A DNA stretch of 64,000 nucleotides from JAGTVG01 sp942491935 (GCA_942491935.1 CALOCZ010000050.1:62001-126000), one strand, 5' to 3'. Positions 28,587 to 38,563 are shown, numbered from the stretch's first letter. Numbers and translations: made by a program. Notes: generated from the sequence alone by a model not told the origin.

Positions 28587-29606
28587 ATGCAGGGATCTGG
28601 AAAAACACAACATAAAATTTTAAGCAGGAGAAGTATTTTTCCAATTGTGATATTGCTGGTATTATGGGTGATATATATGCAGGACACAAACCAATGGGGA
28701 TTGTTTCAAGACAATTGGTTTATGTCTGTCACCATGATTTTCGGATCTTTTATTGCCGGGGCAAGCTCTGAGGGAGGAGGAGCCATTGCCTTTCCGGTCA
28801 TGACCCTGTTATATGACATTATGCCTCATACGGCCCGTAATTTCAGCCTGGCAATCCAAAGTGTCGGAATGACTGCAGCCGCATTGATTATTTTAAGAAA
28901 TAAATTCCCTGTCGAGTATAAATATCTTATTCCTGCAAGCATTGGAGGAGGGATAGGTATTATATTCGGGACCTTTTATGTTGTCCCATATGTACCAGCC
29001 ACGTTTTCTAAAATGCTATTTGTTACCTTCTGGCTTAGTTTTGGAGTTATACTTTTCTACATAAATGTAATCTTTAAGCGAAAGGTATTTGACCGGATGC
29101 CGGATTTATCCAGGATAGAACTGTTGTTTCTGCTTATTGTAGGATTTTCCGGGGGTACTTTGAGTTCTATTCTGGGAAGCGGCCTGGATATATTCAGTTT
29201 CGCTTACATAACCATAAGGTATCATTTATCAGAAAAAGTGGCAACCCCAACCAGTGTAGTCGTTATGGCCATAAATTCTTTGATTGGATTCTGCCTTCAT
29301 TATTTCATCATTCAGGATTTTGCAACGGAAGAATTTAATTACTGGCTGGTCAGTATACCGGTAGTCCTGATTGGAGCTCCTATGGGAGCATATTACATCA
29401 ACCAACAAACCCGGGATTTTGTGAGCTGGTTTTTATATATCATAATTATAACACAATTTATCGGAGCCCTGCTGATTATCAAGCCGGAAGGAATGTTGCT
29501 ATTGTTTACAATTCTGGTTTTTGTTTTTGGATTGCTGTTCTTTTACGGATTTACCAAAATTTCTTTTCTTACAAACAAGTCTGATAGATCTAGAGGAGAA
29601 ACGTGA
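28587..29606 (+). CDS. TauE/SafE family permease
   Basis: Membrane protein of 339 residues with 8 to 9 predicted helices. The first half shows GSFIAGASSEGGGAIAFPVMTLLY and the second half FSGGTLSSILGSGLDIFSF, the two related loop-helix repeats of the TauE/SafE (sulfite or sulfonate exporter) superfamily. The N-terminal region carries an additional hydrophobic segment. Anion export is a reasonable family-level guess. With a sulfatase in the window a role in sulfur-anion efflux is possible but unproven. Divergent from the Asp-box gene. Confidence 0.82.
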   Translation: MQGSGKTQHKILSRRSIFPIVILLVLWVIYMQDTNQWGLFQDNWFMSVTMIFGSFIAGASSEGGGAIAFPVMTLLYDIMPHTARNFSLAIQSVGMTAAALIILRNKFPVEYKYLIPASIGGGIGIIFGTFYVVPYVPATFSKMLFVTFWLSFGVILFYINVIFKRKVFDRMPDLSRIELLFLLIVGFSGGTLSSILGSGLDIFSFAYITIRYHLSEKVATPTSVVVMAINSLIGFCLHYFIIQDFATEEFNYWLVSIPVVLIGAPMGAYYINQQTRDFVSWFLYIIIITQFIGALLIIKPEGMLLLFTILVFVFGLLFFYGFTKISFLTNKSDRSRGET

Positions 29607-29745
29607 AATCTGTGGAACTTAAGTTATAAATATTACCTGGGCAATGCGTCGAAAAAATTGATGAGGCAGATTGCCCCGATAGATGAAGATCTCTGAATAT
29701 TTTAAACAATCTAAGAAATGTTGACGCTGGAATCGAAAGCCCGGA

Positions 29746-30153
29746 TCAATCTTTCCACTGTGATAGACGGCCGTTCTCAAAGAATATATATTTCCCATCG
29801 GGATAATACCATGTTTCGTTAACTCCCCAGGAACCCTCTGATTTCTTCTTGCTGTCAGGTTTACCCCAACTATCCAATGCCATTTCAGGAGACACTCCCA
29901 CCCATACCCTGCCATCAGCGATCATGGGCCCTTTCTTTTTACCATATTTCTCTATCATGGTCTCCAACCTATCTTCGGCATTGAACTCCTGACCCAATAA
30001 AAGATCAATCTCATCGATCCGCTGGTACATGGAATCAATTTTAGCCTGTAAATCAGCTTTCTCATTTTCCAATTGATCTAATTCCTCCTGGGATTGAGAA
30101 AATCCGAGTGCTGAAATTAACAATAAGAGCAATATCAAATGATACCGTTTCAT
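29746..30153 (-). CDS. Exported coiled-coil protein with BamE/SmpA-like end
   Basis: Periplasmic protein of 135 residues: signal peptide (1-19, ending GFSQS), a heptad-rich coiled coil about 22-55 (EELDQLENEKADLQAKIDS) and a C-terminal region in which VGVSPEMALDSWGKPD...ETWYYPDGKYIFFENG resembles the short alpha/beta BamE/OmlA-like pattern (helix, Gly-x-Pro-Asp, then Tyr-rich strands). Function unknown; adaptor role in the envelope is inference. Confidence 0.65.
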   Translation of the reverse strand: MKRYHLILLLLLISALGFSQSQEELDQLENEKADLQAKIDSMYQRIDEIDLLLGQEFNAEDRLETMIEKYGKKKGPMIADGRVWVGVSPEMALDSWGKPDSKKKSEGSWGVNETWYYPDGKYIFFENGRLSQWKD

Positions 30154-30262
30154 GACATTATTATTTCTGGTTGTTAGTAGACAAATAGGATAAATATTTT
30201 GGGTCGGATCTTATTCTTTGCACCAAATTATAAAAACCTACAAGGTTCAAAACATTTAAGCT

Positions 30263-30475
30263 TTATTCGAACTTGTACTTTTTCTTCTTATTTTTTTGCT
30301 TTTTTGGATTATTCATCCCTTTTGTTAAAACATAATCCCGGTCATACCTGTCATTCTGGTGCATATCATAATACTTCTTTTTTCTTTTACCCTCACGTGT
30401 CTTATAAGCAGGCTTCGGGCCACATGAAGAAAAAAGAATTATTAATATTATACAGCTGGATAGAATCTTTTTCAA
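30263..30475 (-). CDS. Small Lys-rich lipoprotein
   Basis: Short lipoprotein with lipobox LFSSC and a basic mature region of about 50 residues (KKKYYDMHQNDRYDRDY, then NPKKQKNKKKKYKFE). The frame has an ATG at 30520, but TTG 30475 gives a normal KKIL-type signal, so I prefer it without certainty. It resembles the basic lipoprotein at 18.3 kb in layout, not closely in sequence. No known family. Confidence 0.55.
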   Translation of the reverse strand: MKKILSSCIILIILFSSCGPKPAYKTREGKRKKKYYDMHQNDRYDRDYVLTKGMNNPKKQKNKKKKYKFE

Positions 30476-30520
30476 AACGTTTAATTTATGGTCAAACAAA
30501 AAAAATATTTCTATATGCAA

Positions 30521-30855
30521 ATAGCCTTTGTGATTTATTTTATTGAAAACGAATGAACCAATAAAAGATTGTATAATCTGTAGCTTATTGCGGGATCAAA
30601 ATATAAGTTATATCATATACAAACGCCTGAAGGTGAGAACCAAAGCAATATTTTTCTTACTTTTCCGGCCATATGTTACATTGGTAACAAAATGAGATTT
30701 TTTCGTTTTTTTTAGGTTTATATAGGAATTACTTTTATGTCGAAATTTTGAGAAACGACAATACTCTTTGGTATTGATTCCAGCTGGCTTAGTTTACAAA
30801 TAGATCGAATTCAAAAATCAATTTTATTCAGTTTTTAATCTAAATATACTATGCT
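30521..30855. other. Gene-free stretch upstream of the 44-residue lipoprotein
   Basis: No supported gene in 335 bp. A small inverted repeat GTTAC-ATTG-GTAAC lies at 30675-30688. The sequence TACTCTTTG near 30761 is close to the TAnnTTTG promoter element but has one extra base. The region probably holds promoters for the flanking divergent small lipoprotein genes. Confidence 0.35.
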
Positions 30856-30990
30856 ATGAAAAAATTATTTATTATTCTAGCCTTATTAGCCTTATCAGCA
30901 AGTTATTTTTCTTCATGTTCAGAGGACGAGATCGTGACGCCTACTGAAGAAGGCGGGTCAACACAGGAAAGTACGAGACAGTGGGATTAA
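30856..30990 (+). CDS. 44-residue lipoprotein
   Basis: Tiny open frame starting ATGAAAAAATTA with a perfect lipoprotein signal: two lysines, a leucine/alanine/isoleucine core and SYFSSC (Cys at 21), followed by an acidic 23-residue mature segment (SEDEIVTPTEEGGSTQES) ending RQWD. A strong intrinsic terminator lies 42 bp after the stop, defining a one-gene transcript of about 200 nt. It is too short for most gene finders. No function can be assigned. Confidence 0.7.
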   Translation: MKKLFIILALLALSASYFSSCSEDEIVTPTEEGGSTQESTRQWD

Positions 30991-31032
30991 TTAAATCCTC
31001 TTGTACAAATTAAATTGCCATATAAATAGTAA

Positions 31033-31065
31033 AAAGAGGCTGCATTAAATGCAGCCTCTTTTTTT
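31033..31065 (+). terminator. Strong intrinsic terminator
   Basis: Twelve-bp stem AAAGAGGCTGCA (31033-31044) with TGCAGCCTCTTT (31050-31061), five-base loop, and a run of T at 31059-31065. It closes the small lipoprotein gene at 30.9 kb. Confidence 0.9.
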
Positions 31066-31343
31066 AATAATTTTAAACCGAACCCCCACTTTGACATAAT
31101 TTTACTTCTGTTTTAGCAAAATATTTGAAAATTTCTACTTGATATTTCACTTTATTTGGGCCAATTCGCCACAATAACTTTTTAATTTAGCCTTTCTCTT
31201 TTGCATTCATTTTCACATTTATCCTATTCATTACAAATAATTTCCCACTCACTCGCATACTATTCCTAAGTCATTCATTCACAGTTGATTTATCAGTATA
31301 AATAAATACCTGAATGTATCACTCAGAATTTGAACTTGTTATT

Positions 31344-31514
31344 ATGAACGCATATGAATTTTTGCTAAAAAAAGGAGTTAATAAGGTTCATCAGCCTCAT
31401 AAAAAGTATAACTTATCAGTCGCCGAACTGATCCAATTTCTTGAAGAATACTCGAGGGAAAGAAAAATAGCCTCGATTCATTCAATAACAAAAACAGGTC
31501 TCCGACATCCATAG
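31344..31514 (+). CDS. Small hypothetical protein
   Basis: Possible 56-residue protein starting at ATG 31344 (MNAYEFLLKKGVNK); the frame is open 10 codons further upstream, to ATG 31314. It is hydrophilic and helical (LSVAELIQFLEEYSRERK), with no membrane segment. Start context is weak and the gene stands alone, so it may be spurious. The regular amphipathic composition makes coding somewhat more likely than not. The 280 bp between the preceding terminator and this frame hold nothing else I can name. Confidence 0.4.
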   Translation: MNAYEFLLKKGVNKVHQPHKKYNLSVAELIQFLEEYSRERKIASIHSITKTGLRHP

Positions 31515-31673
31515 GTTTTATTTAAATGAGCGATTGTTAATTTACTATCCTCCCCCTTTCAATCTGCATATAATCCATGATGTTTTCAAACATCATGCAG
31601 TAAGTTTAGCAATCCGTGCGGAAAATTCCAGTCTGAAAGGGACCGTAATACCTGGGTTTGAGGAATGAAATAA

Positions 31674-32927
31674 TTAAAACGGATTAAAGTAATTTGAATT
31701 ATTAAATATATCCGTTTTATGGCCTTCCGCTTCAATTAGAGGATCATCTTTCAATTCATCCAGAACCGCATCAGAAACATATAATTTATCAAGATGCAAT
31801 GTGTCTTTTATACGTATAATACGCTCAGTGCCTTCATCAACCAATCCACAATTTCGTAAGGCAAGTAGAAGAGCAGACTTGTCATTCTCCGCTACTATCG
31901 GAATCTTACCCCGTTCCAGGAAACTGCTGGTAGCTACATTCTTATTGGTCACTTCAAAGTTTATCTTTCCAAACAATGTCTGTGTAATTACATCTGCCAG
32001 ACCAATTCCTATAGCATTGCCATGAGACTCTTCAGTAAGGTCCGACACCACTATGGACCGGATATCAGGTTTTCCCGGTTCAGGTTGTCCGAAAATTTTG
32101 ATCCTTCCAATAATATTGGTATCAATTCCAGCGCCACTTAAATTCTTACCCATCCTGTCGATCAGTAAAACATCTATTTTGTCAACTGGCAATGCGGGCA
32201 TATTGGATCTGGCTATTTTCAGAAGGCCAGGTTCAGAAGGTATGATCTCATTACCCACTATCGCCTGGAGGAGCATGGTTTTATCGTTTGCATTTTCTAT
32301 GAGTGCAATACCTCCCAGGATCTTACCAGTGCCATATATTACTTTTGCCACTTCCGGTATAAGGCTTGCAAGACCATACACCCCGTAATGATGTATCGAG
32401 GCCGCCCCACGTTCCTTCCCGAGACCAATAACAGACATTTTTACCAGTCCGCTTTCATAAGTTGAGTGAAAGTCAGTATGCGGTTTAATCTTATTTATTA
32501 GAATTATCCCATCTGACTGAAAAGCGTTTTTATCCATAAACACAGGATCCGGAATGCCACTATTGGGTAATTCGACTACATCCATTGAAGATCTTATTGG
32601 GGCCCCAACATTTCGTTCTGTAATGCCATAGGAGTTCAGAATCTCGATCTGACCTTCAGCTGTAGCACCTCCATGACTACCCATAGCAGGAATAATAAAA
32701 GGATTAGCATTTTGAGATTTTACAAAATCAACAACTTCCTTAGTGATCAACTGAATATTGTCTATACCCCTGCTACCTACACCTATGGCAATGGAGGAAT
32801 TCTTTTTAATATGACCAACAAATTTCTGAAGTTCATCCTGACAGGTTTTCCTAACATCCTTCAGGGAGTTATCTGGATAAAAACGTCTGATCCTGGTTAA
32901 TTTAAATTCTTTCATCTGAATGCTCAA
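31674..32927 (-). CDS. LarA-like (lactate racemase family) protein
   Basis: DUF2088/LarA-family protein of 417 residues. LarA of lactobacilli uses a nickel-pincer nucleotide bound to a lysine to racemise 2-hydroxy acids. The key residues align by spacing: H85 (MGSHGG), H154 (TDFHSTYESG), K164 (GLVKMSV) and H180 (IHHYG); the H-to-K gap of 10 and K-to-H gap of 16 equal those of H174, K184 and H200 in the characterised enzyme. It may therefore racemise or epimerise a hydroxy acid or sugar acid. A GntP-type sugar-acid permease follows 28 bp downstream of it in the minus-strand coordinate sense, which supports that. No larB, larC or larE maturation gene is in the window. Confidence 0.8.
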   Translation of the reverse strand: MSIQMKEFKLTRIRRFYPDNSLKDVRKTCQDELQKFVGHIKKNSSIAIGVGSRGIDNIQLITKEVVDFVKSQNANPFIIPAMGSHGGATAEGQIEILNSYGITERNVGAPIRSSMDVVELPNSGIPDPVFMDKNAFQSDGIILINKIKPHTDFHSTYESGLVKMSVIGLGKERGAASIHHYGVYGLASLIPEVAKVIYGTGKILGGIALIENANDKTMLLQAIVGNEIIPSEPGLLKIARSNMPALPVDKIDVLLIDRMGKNLSGAGIDTNIIGRIKIFGQPEPGKPDIRSIVVSDLTEESHGNAIGIGLADVITQTLFGKINFEVTNKNVATSSFLERGKIPIVAENDKSALLLALRNCGLVDEGTERIIRIKDTLHLDKLYVSDAVLDELKDDPLIEAEGHKTDIFNNSNYFNPF

Positions 32928-32955
32928 TATTTTTTAGATTTAGTTATTACGCTCC

Positions 32956-34494
32956 TTATAAGATCCATAAACTCATAACATAGACGACCAATGAGGTGCA
33001 AATACCAAGAATCAGGGTTCCAATGGTTTGTAACCTATATCCCTGGTTTACAGTCATGTTAGACATTTGTGTGACTACCCAGAAATAGCTGTCATTTGCG
33101 TGACTGGCAATCATTGAACCAGCACCTATCGCAACAACTACCAATGCTCTGGCGGAAGGTGAATCCATCCCCAGGGAAGGCACCAATGGGGCCATTAAGC
33201 TGGCTGTGGTAATTATAGATACTGTACCTGACCCCTGGGCAATTTTTAAAGACATAGCAATAATAATTGGCAACCAAATTCCAAGGCTCTGCGCACCTGC
33301 CAGGTTTTCTTTAACTACCTCAGCGATACCTGATTCCTGCAGGACTTTCCCAAAAGCCCCGCCACTTCCTGTAACGATGATAATAGTAGCTGCAGCAACT
33401 ATACCCTCTCCAAGCCAGCCTGAAGCAGATAACATATCTTTACTGAATTTTACCGGGAGTAAAAAAGAAAGGCCTACTCCAAGCATAAGGGCCACAGAAG
33501 GCTGACCAACAAATCCAATGATCATTGCCGGGATGCCGGATCCAAAAGGTGCTGACGGCAGATCGTTTATCGATCTCAAAATAATTAGAATAATCGGCAC
33601 AAAAATGGGAAGTAAGGATTTTAAAAGGGATGGCCCCTCTTCAAAAAAACCAATAAAATTTTCCGGGTCATAATTTTCTTGTTTATCTATGTCAGGTCTT
33701 ACATCCGGAGTTATAGTTTCACCTGTTCTCTTATATGAATCTGATTCCAGATCCTGGTCAGCATTATACTTTCCCTTATAACTTTGCCTGTTGATATCAT
33801 TTCCCTCTTCCTCCGTTTCGGATGCGCCTCGTCCCTTTGAAGCATTTGTTTCGTGGTTTAAACCCAAATTTCCATCAATCCCAATTGAAAATTTCTTTGC
33901 ATATTTAATAGAAAAAAGCCATGCGATGATTAATCCTACCAGGCTTACTGGCAGGCCCAAAAGTATTACTGTACCCAGGTCAGCTTCAAGGATCCCTGCC
34001 GCCGCAACCGGACCCGGGGTTGGTGGTATCAGATGATGGGTGATGAATAGACCAAGGCTTAAAGACATTGCCATTACAGCAAACGATATTTTTACTGTAC
34101 GAGCCAGGGCTTTGGACAAGGGCGACAATACTATAAAGGCAGAATCACAAAAAACGGGGATGCTGACGATATATCCGACAATACTCATGGCCAGTGGCAT
34201 ATTTTTCTTACCGACAATTTTTAAAGCACTTGTGGCCAATTTAAAAGCCCCACCAGATTTTTCCAGGAACTTGCCGATGATCGATCCTGCCAGGATCACA
34301 ATACCAATGTAACCTATGGTATTCCCAAAACCACTGTTTACCGCTGTCACCACATCAGTTAAAGACAAGGTGCCTGAGAAAATGCCGAAACCGAAGGCTG
34401 CAATTATAAGGGAGAGGAAAGGATGCCATTTGAAGACAGAAGTAGAAAGGATGATAAAGACAATCGCCAATACTAATAAAAGGATCAACCACAT
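32956..34494 (-). CDS. GntP-family sugar-acid permease with a central insert
   Basis: Gluconate:H+ symporter family protein of 512 residues. The N-terminal half shows the GntP hallmarks SIPVFCDSAFIVLSPL and THHLIPPTPGPVAAAGI; the C-terminal half shows AQGSGTVSIITTASL and ASHANDSYFWVV. Family members are usually about 440-450 residues. The excess is a hydrophilic cytoplasmic loop at about residues 208-285 rich in Glu, Asp, Ser and Lys (for example SETEEEGNDINRQSYKGKY). It is transcribed toward the LarA-like gene 28 bp away, so uptake of a hydroxy or sugar acid followed by racemisation is a reasonable reading. Confidence 0.9.
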   Translation of the reverse strand: MWLILLLVLAIVFIILSTSVFKWHPFLSLIIAAFGFGIFSGTLSLTDVVTAVNSGFGNTIGYIGIVILAGSIIGKFLEKSGGAFKLATSALKIVGKKNMPLAMSIVGYIVSIPVFCDSAFIVLSPLSKALARTVKISFAVMAMSLSLGLFITHHLIPPTPGPVAAAGILEADLGTVILLGLPVSLVGLIIAWLFSIKYAKKFSIGIDGNLGLNHETNASKGRGASETEEEGNDINRQSYKGKYNADQDLESDSYKRTGETITPDVRPDIDKQENYDPENFIGFFEEGPSLLKSLLPIFVPIILIILRSINDLPSAPFGSGIPAMIIGFVGQPSVALMLGVGLSFLLPVKFSKDMLSASGWLGEGIVAAATIIIVTGSGGAFGKVLQESGIAEVVKENLAGAQSLGIWLPIIIAMSLKIAQGSGTVSIITTASLMAPLVPSLGMDSPSARALVVVAIGAGSMIASHANDSYFWVVTQMSNMTVNQGYRLQTIGTLILGICTSLVVYVMSLWIL

Positions 34495-34633
34495 AATGGG
34501 ACAAGATACTTTAAATATTTAAAAGTATAAAAAATTAATATCCGAATCCTGGGATTTTCAAAATATTCTAAAGACGGAATCCACCTGACCATACTTAGGA
34601 TTTTCAGCATTTTTTATCTTAATTGCATGGTTT

Positions 34634-35899
34634 ATGCCGGGAAAAGATCTCAAATCCAGGAAAAACACACCAAGATGGCTCATTATTTTTTGCCTCATTC
34701 TTGCAGGCGAAATGATTTTCAGTCTCCCGTTTCATGTTCCCCGCTTCTTCCGTCCCACTTTATTGGAAGTGTTAAACATGTCAAATACAGAATTTGGTGA
34801 CGCATTTGTTCTCTATGGCATCATGGCTATGCTATCATATTTACCAGGGGGTATGATTGCAGATAGAATCTCTGCCCGAAAACTGATTGCTTTCTCATTA
34901 GTAGCAACTGCATTAGGGGGCGTATTTTTTGCAATGTTTCCGGGACAAATAGGTCTGGCATTGATTTTCGGCTATTGGGGGATTACAACCGTATTGTTGC
35001 TATGGGCAGCAATGATCAGAGCTACAAGAGAATGGGGGGGTGAATTGTCACAAGGAAAAGCCTTCGGATTACTCGACGGGGGAAGAGGACTTGCCAGTGC
35101 AGGAGCTGCTTCTCTAGCAGTTATCGTGTTGGCATATGTTTTACCAGAAAATCTTGATACCATCACCAATGAAAATCGAACTTCTGCAATGCGATCAGTT
35201 ATTTATTTTTATAGCCTGGCAACATTCGGTGCTGCTATACTGGTGTGGTTCTTCATTCCGGATTCAAAACTGGATTTGAAAAAACCTGAACATGGCAACT
35301 TCCCAGGCATAAAATATGTATTAAGAAATCCTGCAGTTTGGTTACAGGCCTTAATCGTTATTTGCGCTTATGTCGGATATAAAGGACTCGATTATTACAC
35401 TACCTATGCAGTTAATATCCTTGATATGGATGAGGTAAGTGCTGCAAAATATATGTCGTATGCCTCATATCTTAGGGCCTTTTCTGCTATAGGAGCTGGT
35501 TTCATTGCTGACAGGATCACTTCGAAAAGAGTAATCGGGATCTTTTTTACATTAGTAATGATCAGTTATATCATATTGATGGCCCTTTATCCTGAACCGA
35601 AATTTATGAATATCATTTATGCAAACCTGATCTTTACATTTATTGCTGTCTATGCCCTTAGAGGCGTATATTTCGCTTTAATTGGAGAAACCAAAGTTCG
35701 GGGAAGGTATACCGGAACAGCTGTTGGATTGATCTCATTGATAGGATTCACACCCGATATATTTTTCTATTCTGCAGGCGGTCGAATTATCGATGCTTCG
35801 CCCGGTATTACTGGATTTCATAACTACTTCCTCTTTCTGGCGGCTTTCGCCTTCCTTGGGATGCTTGCTACCCTGGCTCTAACATACAGGAAAGTCTGA
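34634..35899 (+). CDS. MFS transporter
   Basis: Major facilitator superfamily permease of 421 residues with 12 predicted helices. The loop between TM2 and TM3 carries GGMIADRISARKL, the expected G-x-x-x-D-R-x-x-R/K motif A, and a second half-repeat version appears as GAGFIADRITSKRVIG. The N-terminus has the IIFCLILAGEMIFSLPFHVPRFFRPTLLE layout seen in nitrate/nitrite- or hexuronate-type carriers. The cargo is unknown. Divergent from the GntP gene. Confidence 0.86.
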   Translation: MPGKDLKSRKNTPRWLIIFCLILAGEMIFSLPFHVPRFFRPTLLEVLNMSNTEFGDAFVLYGIMAMLSYLPGGMIADRISARKLIAFSLVATALGGVFFAMFPGQIGLALIFGYWGITTVLLLWAAMIRATREWGGELSQGKAFGLLDGGRGLASAGAASLAVIVLAYVLPENLDTITNENRTSAMRSVIYFYSLATFGAAILVWFFIPDSKLDLKKPEHGNFPGIKYVLRNPAVWLQALIVICAYVGYKGLDYYTTYAVNILDMDEVSAAKYMSYASYLRAFSAIGAGFIADRITSKRVIGIFFTLVMISYIILMALYPEPKFMNIIYANLIFTFIAVYALRGVYFALIGETKVRGRYTGTAVGLISLIGFTPDIFFYSAGGRIIDASPGITGFHNYFLFLAAFAFLGMLATLALTYRKV

Positions 35900-36177
35900 T
35901 GTAATGCTATCGGATCTTTTTGAAAAGCAGCTTCAGAGCGCTTTCTGGTAATAGTTAACTTATGTTTCTTTTCTACATCCCTTATCTACATCCCTGCTTA
36001 CATAGGAGTTCTATATATTATATATTGGATGTGATAAAGGCAGTTTTAGATCTTAAAAAATATTTGTAACTTGTTGAAAACCAAAACAAACTAAGGGTAG
36101 AGTAGCCGATTACATAAATACAATTTCACACTGAGATTAAAATCACCACATTAAGGGTACTCATAAAATCTAACACC

Positions 36178-36735
36178 ATGATAAACATTATTAAAACCAA
36201 CCAAAGATTATTAATTCGGTGGCTCATCGCAAACTTCCTGGCCTGGCCAATTGGATTATTTATAGCCATTGTCTTATCTTATACAGTCGTTAATATTTTT
36301 CATCCGAAGGAAACCAATTTAATTTTAGGCCTTGGGATTGGACTCACAGTTGGAATTTCCCAATGGTTTGTATTGAAGAAATACCAGAAGATCAGTAAAT
36401 GGTGGATAGCAATACCATGTTTATGTATTGGAATCCCGTTTGCCATATTAATCATGATGGAAGAGAATGGAAACACCCTTCCAGTATTATTTAACATAGA
36501 TGAAGCAGGTCAAATTCTGTTCTTCTTTACTGCCGGTGTATTGACCGGGATATTTCAAATTATAGTTTTTAAGGGAACTTTATCTAATTCATATTCCTGG
36601 ATAGTATTGTCTGGAATTGCATGGGCAGCATCATTGGCATATAACCAAATTCTGCTTTCAGGTATAATAATGGGATTAATAACTGGATTTGGCTTAATTA
36701 TATTAATTCGAAAAAAGGTCATACTAACTAGCTGA
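36178..36735 (+). CDS. Hypothetical six-TM membrane protein
   Basis: Integral membrane protein of 185 residues with about six helices and short loops. One internal similarity is visible: IGLTVGISQWFVLKKYQKIS in the first half and GVLTGIFQIIVFKGTLSNS in the second, both a Gly-x-x-Gln-x-x-hydrophobic-Lys pattern, suggesting an internal duplication. Function unknown. It stands alone downstream of the MFS gene with 278 bp between. Confidence 0.6.
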   Translation: MINIIKTNQRLLIRWLIANFLAWPIGLFIAIVLSYTVVNIFHPKETNLILGLGIGLTVGISQWFVLKKYQKISKWWIAIPCLCIGIPFAILIMMEENGNTLPVLFNIDEAGQILFFFTAGVLTGIFQIIVFKGTLSNSYSWIVLSGIAWAASLAYNQILLSGIIMGLITGFGLIILIRKKVILTS

Positions 36736-36878
36736 GGGGCCTAAATTTAATCAACATTTAGTTTTCCTGTTTTTCTCTCATTAAGCAAGACACTCATTAT
36801 CAAGAATAAATAATAAATTTATCAGGGTAATTCCGTAAGAAAGGATCCAGATTAATTATTAATATATTTTGCCCTTTA

Positions 36879-38387
36879 TTATTTGTGAACAGCCTCTGCG
36901 ATCATTCGGAGGGATTCGGCAAAATCTTTTGCCCCAATGCTGCCTCCTTTATAATGAGATAATTTTACAATCACCAGATCATGACTTGGAATGATGATCA
37001 CATATTGCCCGCCTGCACCTGCCATAAAATAGGCGTTTTCAGGTATTGGGAATTGGCCATCCCCATTAATCCAGAAGAATCCCCCATATATTGGCCTTCC
37101 ATCATCCACCCAGGGTTTTGCAAGTGTGCTGACAAAATCAACAAAACCATTTGGCAGAATACGCTCTCCCATCCAAACACCATCATTAAGATATAGATTC
37201 CCCAGCCTGGCCCAATCCCTGGCTGTACCGAATTCATAACCCTGGAGTAGAAAATTACCATAGGGATCAGTCTCCATCACCATATTCCTGATGCCGATCT
37301 TATCAAATAATTCCTTTTGCGGAAAGGCCAGGTACTCCTTACCTTGCCCCTCGACACCTAGTCTGACCAGGTAATTGATCAAAACAGGATCACAATTCCG
37401 GTAACGGCCAATAGTATTAGGAGGCCATTCTTGCACCTTTTTCGCAGTCCATTCAAATGAATTTACAGCTCCAGTGTAAACGTAAATGTGATCAGGATAA
37501 CCCAGAGAACGATCAAAATCAGGATCCTGGGGAGCACGAAAGCGGATACCACTTGACATATGAAGTATGTCTGCAATACGTATTTTAGCTCTTGGATCAT
37601 CTTCCTTTTCCAACCATTCAGGGATTGGGGCCGGCTGATCCAGATCATAGATCCCCTGTTGCATCAATATGCCCATAAGTGTTGCTGTAAGACTTTTCCC
37701 CATTGACCAGCTCTCAAGCTGGGTGTACATATTAAGACCTTCCCGGTATCTTTCACCTATGATCTGATTTTTGTATGTGACGATGTAGGCAGCTGTAAGT
37801 GCTTCAGGATTACTGAATGCAGTATCTATTGCTTTCTGTACAAGTTCTATATTGATCCCCTCATGGGGACTTTCATCTGAATGATCATCCCCCATTGGCC
37901 AGGCTTGTGTATCAGGGTCTGGGAGGCTTGATTGTACATCAACTGGTTCAAAATTGAGCTTATCCGTACCTTCCTGGAGGCATATACAGCCTTGATCTTC
38001 GAAATATTTAGCAGTCCGGACCACCCCATTTGGAAGGGTAATGTGAACCGCCTTATTTTCCAGATCTAATCTTCTATCTGATAAATAGGATCTGACCTCA
38101 TATGGTGCTGTGAAATATCCAATGTTTTCTGCCGCAAATTCGAAATCTAAACCGGTTATAAAAACGGCTGAACAAAGGATTTTTGCATATCCTGATGCAT
38201 GAAGGGACAAGGTATCACCAGGCGGTGGTTCATACGGTGTATCTAATTCAAAAGAATCCGCTCTGGCCAGCATTTTTTCTAAAGTTGTTAATCCGGAGCT
38301 TTCCGCCGTAGAATTAGAATTCTGTTGACATGAAAATCCCAGAATGCCAATGATAAAAATTGTCGATAATATTGTTTTGAAACTCAT
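36879..38387 (-). CDS. Exported serine hydrolase (class C beta-lactamase-like)
   Basis: Lipoprotein of 502 residues (lipobox ILGFSC, C20). From about residue 190 it has the serine beta-lactamase/DD-peptidase fold with the catalytic SMGK in ESWSMGKSLTATLMGIL, a Y-x-N-like YRNCDPVLINYL segment and a late GGQYVIIIPSHD strand typical of estB/AmpC-like hydrolases. The first 170 residues form an extra region. Probably an esterase or peptidase acting in the periplasm rather than an antibiotic-resistance enzyme. Confidence 0.85.
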   Translation of the reverse strand: MSFKTILSTIFIIGILGFSCQQNSNSTAESSGLTTLEKMLARADSFELDTPYEPPPGDTLSLHASGYAKILCSAVFITGLDFEFAAENIGYFTAPYEVRSYLSDRRLDLENKAVHITLPNGVVRTAKYFEDQGCICLQEGTDKLNFEPVDVQSSLPDPDTQAWPMGDDHSDESPHEGINIELVQKAIDTAFSNPEALTAAYIVTYKNQIIGERYREGLNMYTQLESWSMGKSLTATLMGILMQQGIYDLDQPAPIPEWLEKEDDPRAKIRIADILHMSSGIRFRAPQDPDFDRSLGYPDHIYVYTGAVNSFEWTAKKVQEWPPNTIGRYRNCDPVLINYLVRLGVEGQGKEYLAFPQKELFDKIGIRNMVMETDPYGNFLLQGYEFGTARDWARLGNLYLNDGVWMGERILPNGFVDFVSTLAKPWVDDGRPIYGGFFWINGDGQFPIPENAYFMAGAGGQYVIIIPSHDLVIVKLSHYKGGSIGAKDFAESLRMIAEAVHK

Positions 38388-38563
38388 TTTAGAATTTTAA
38401 TGGTTCATGAAACCGAAATTGATATTCTATACACACAAGCAAAGGCTTTGTAAATTATCAAGGAAGTATCTAATTTCATATTATTATTCCTTTTTTTATA
38501 AATTAACCTACCATAATTTTATTTTAAAATTTATGTGTTAAATTATCCTTAAATCCAGGACAT

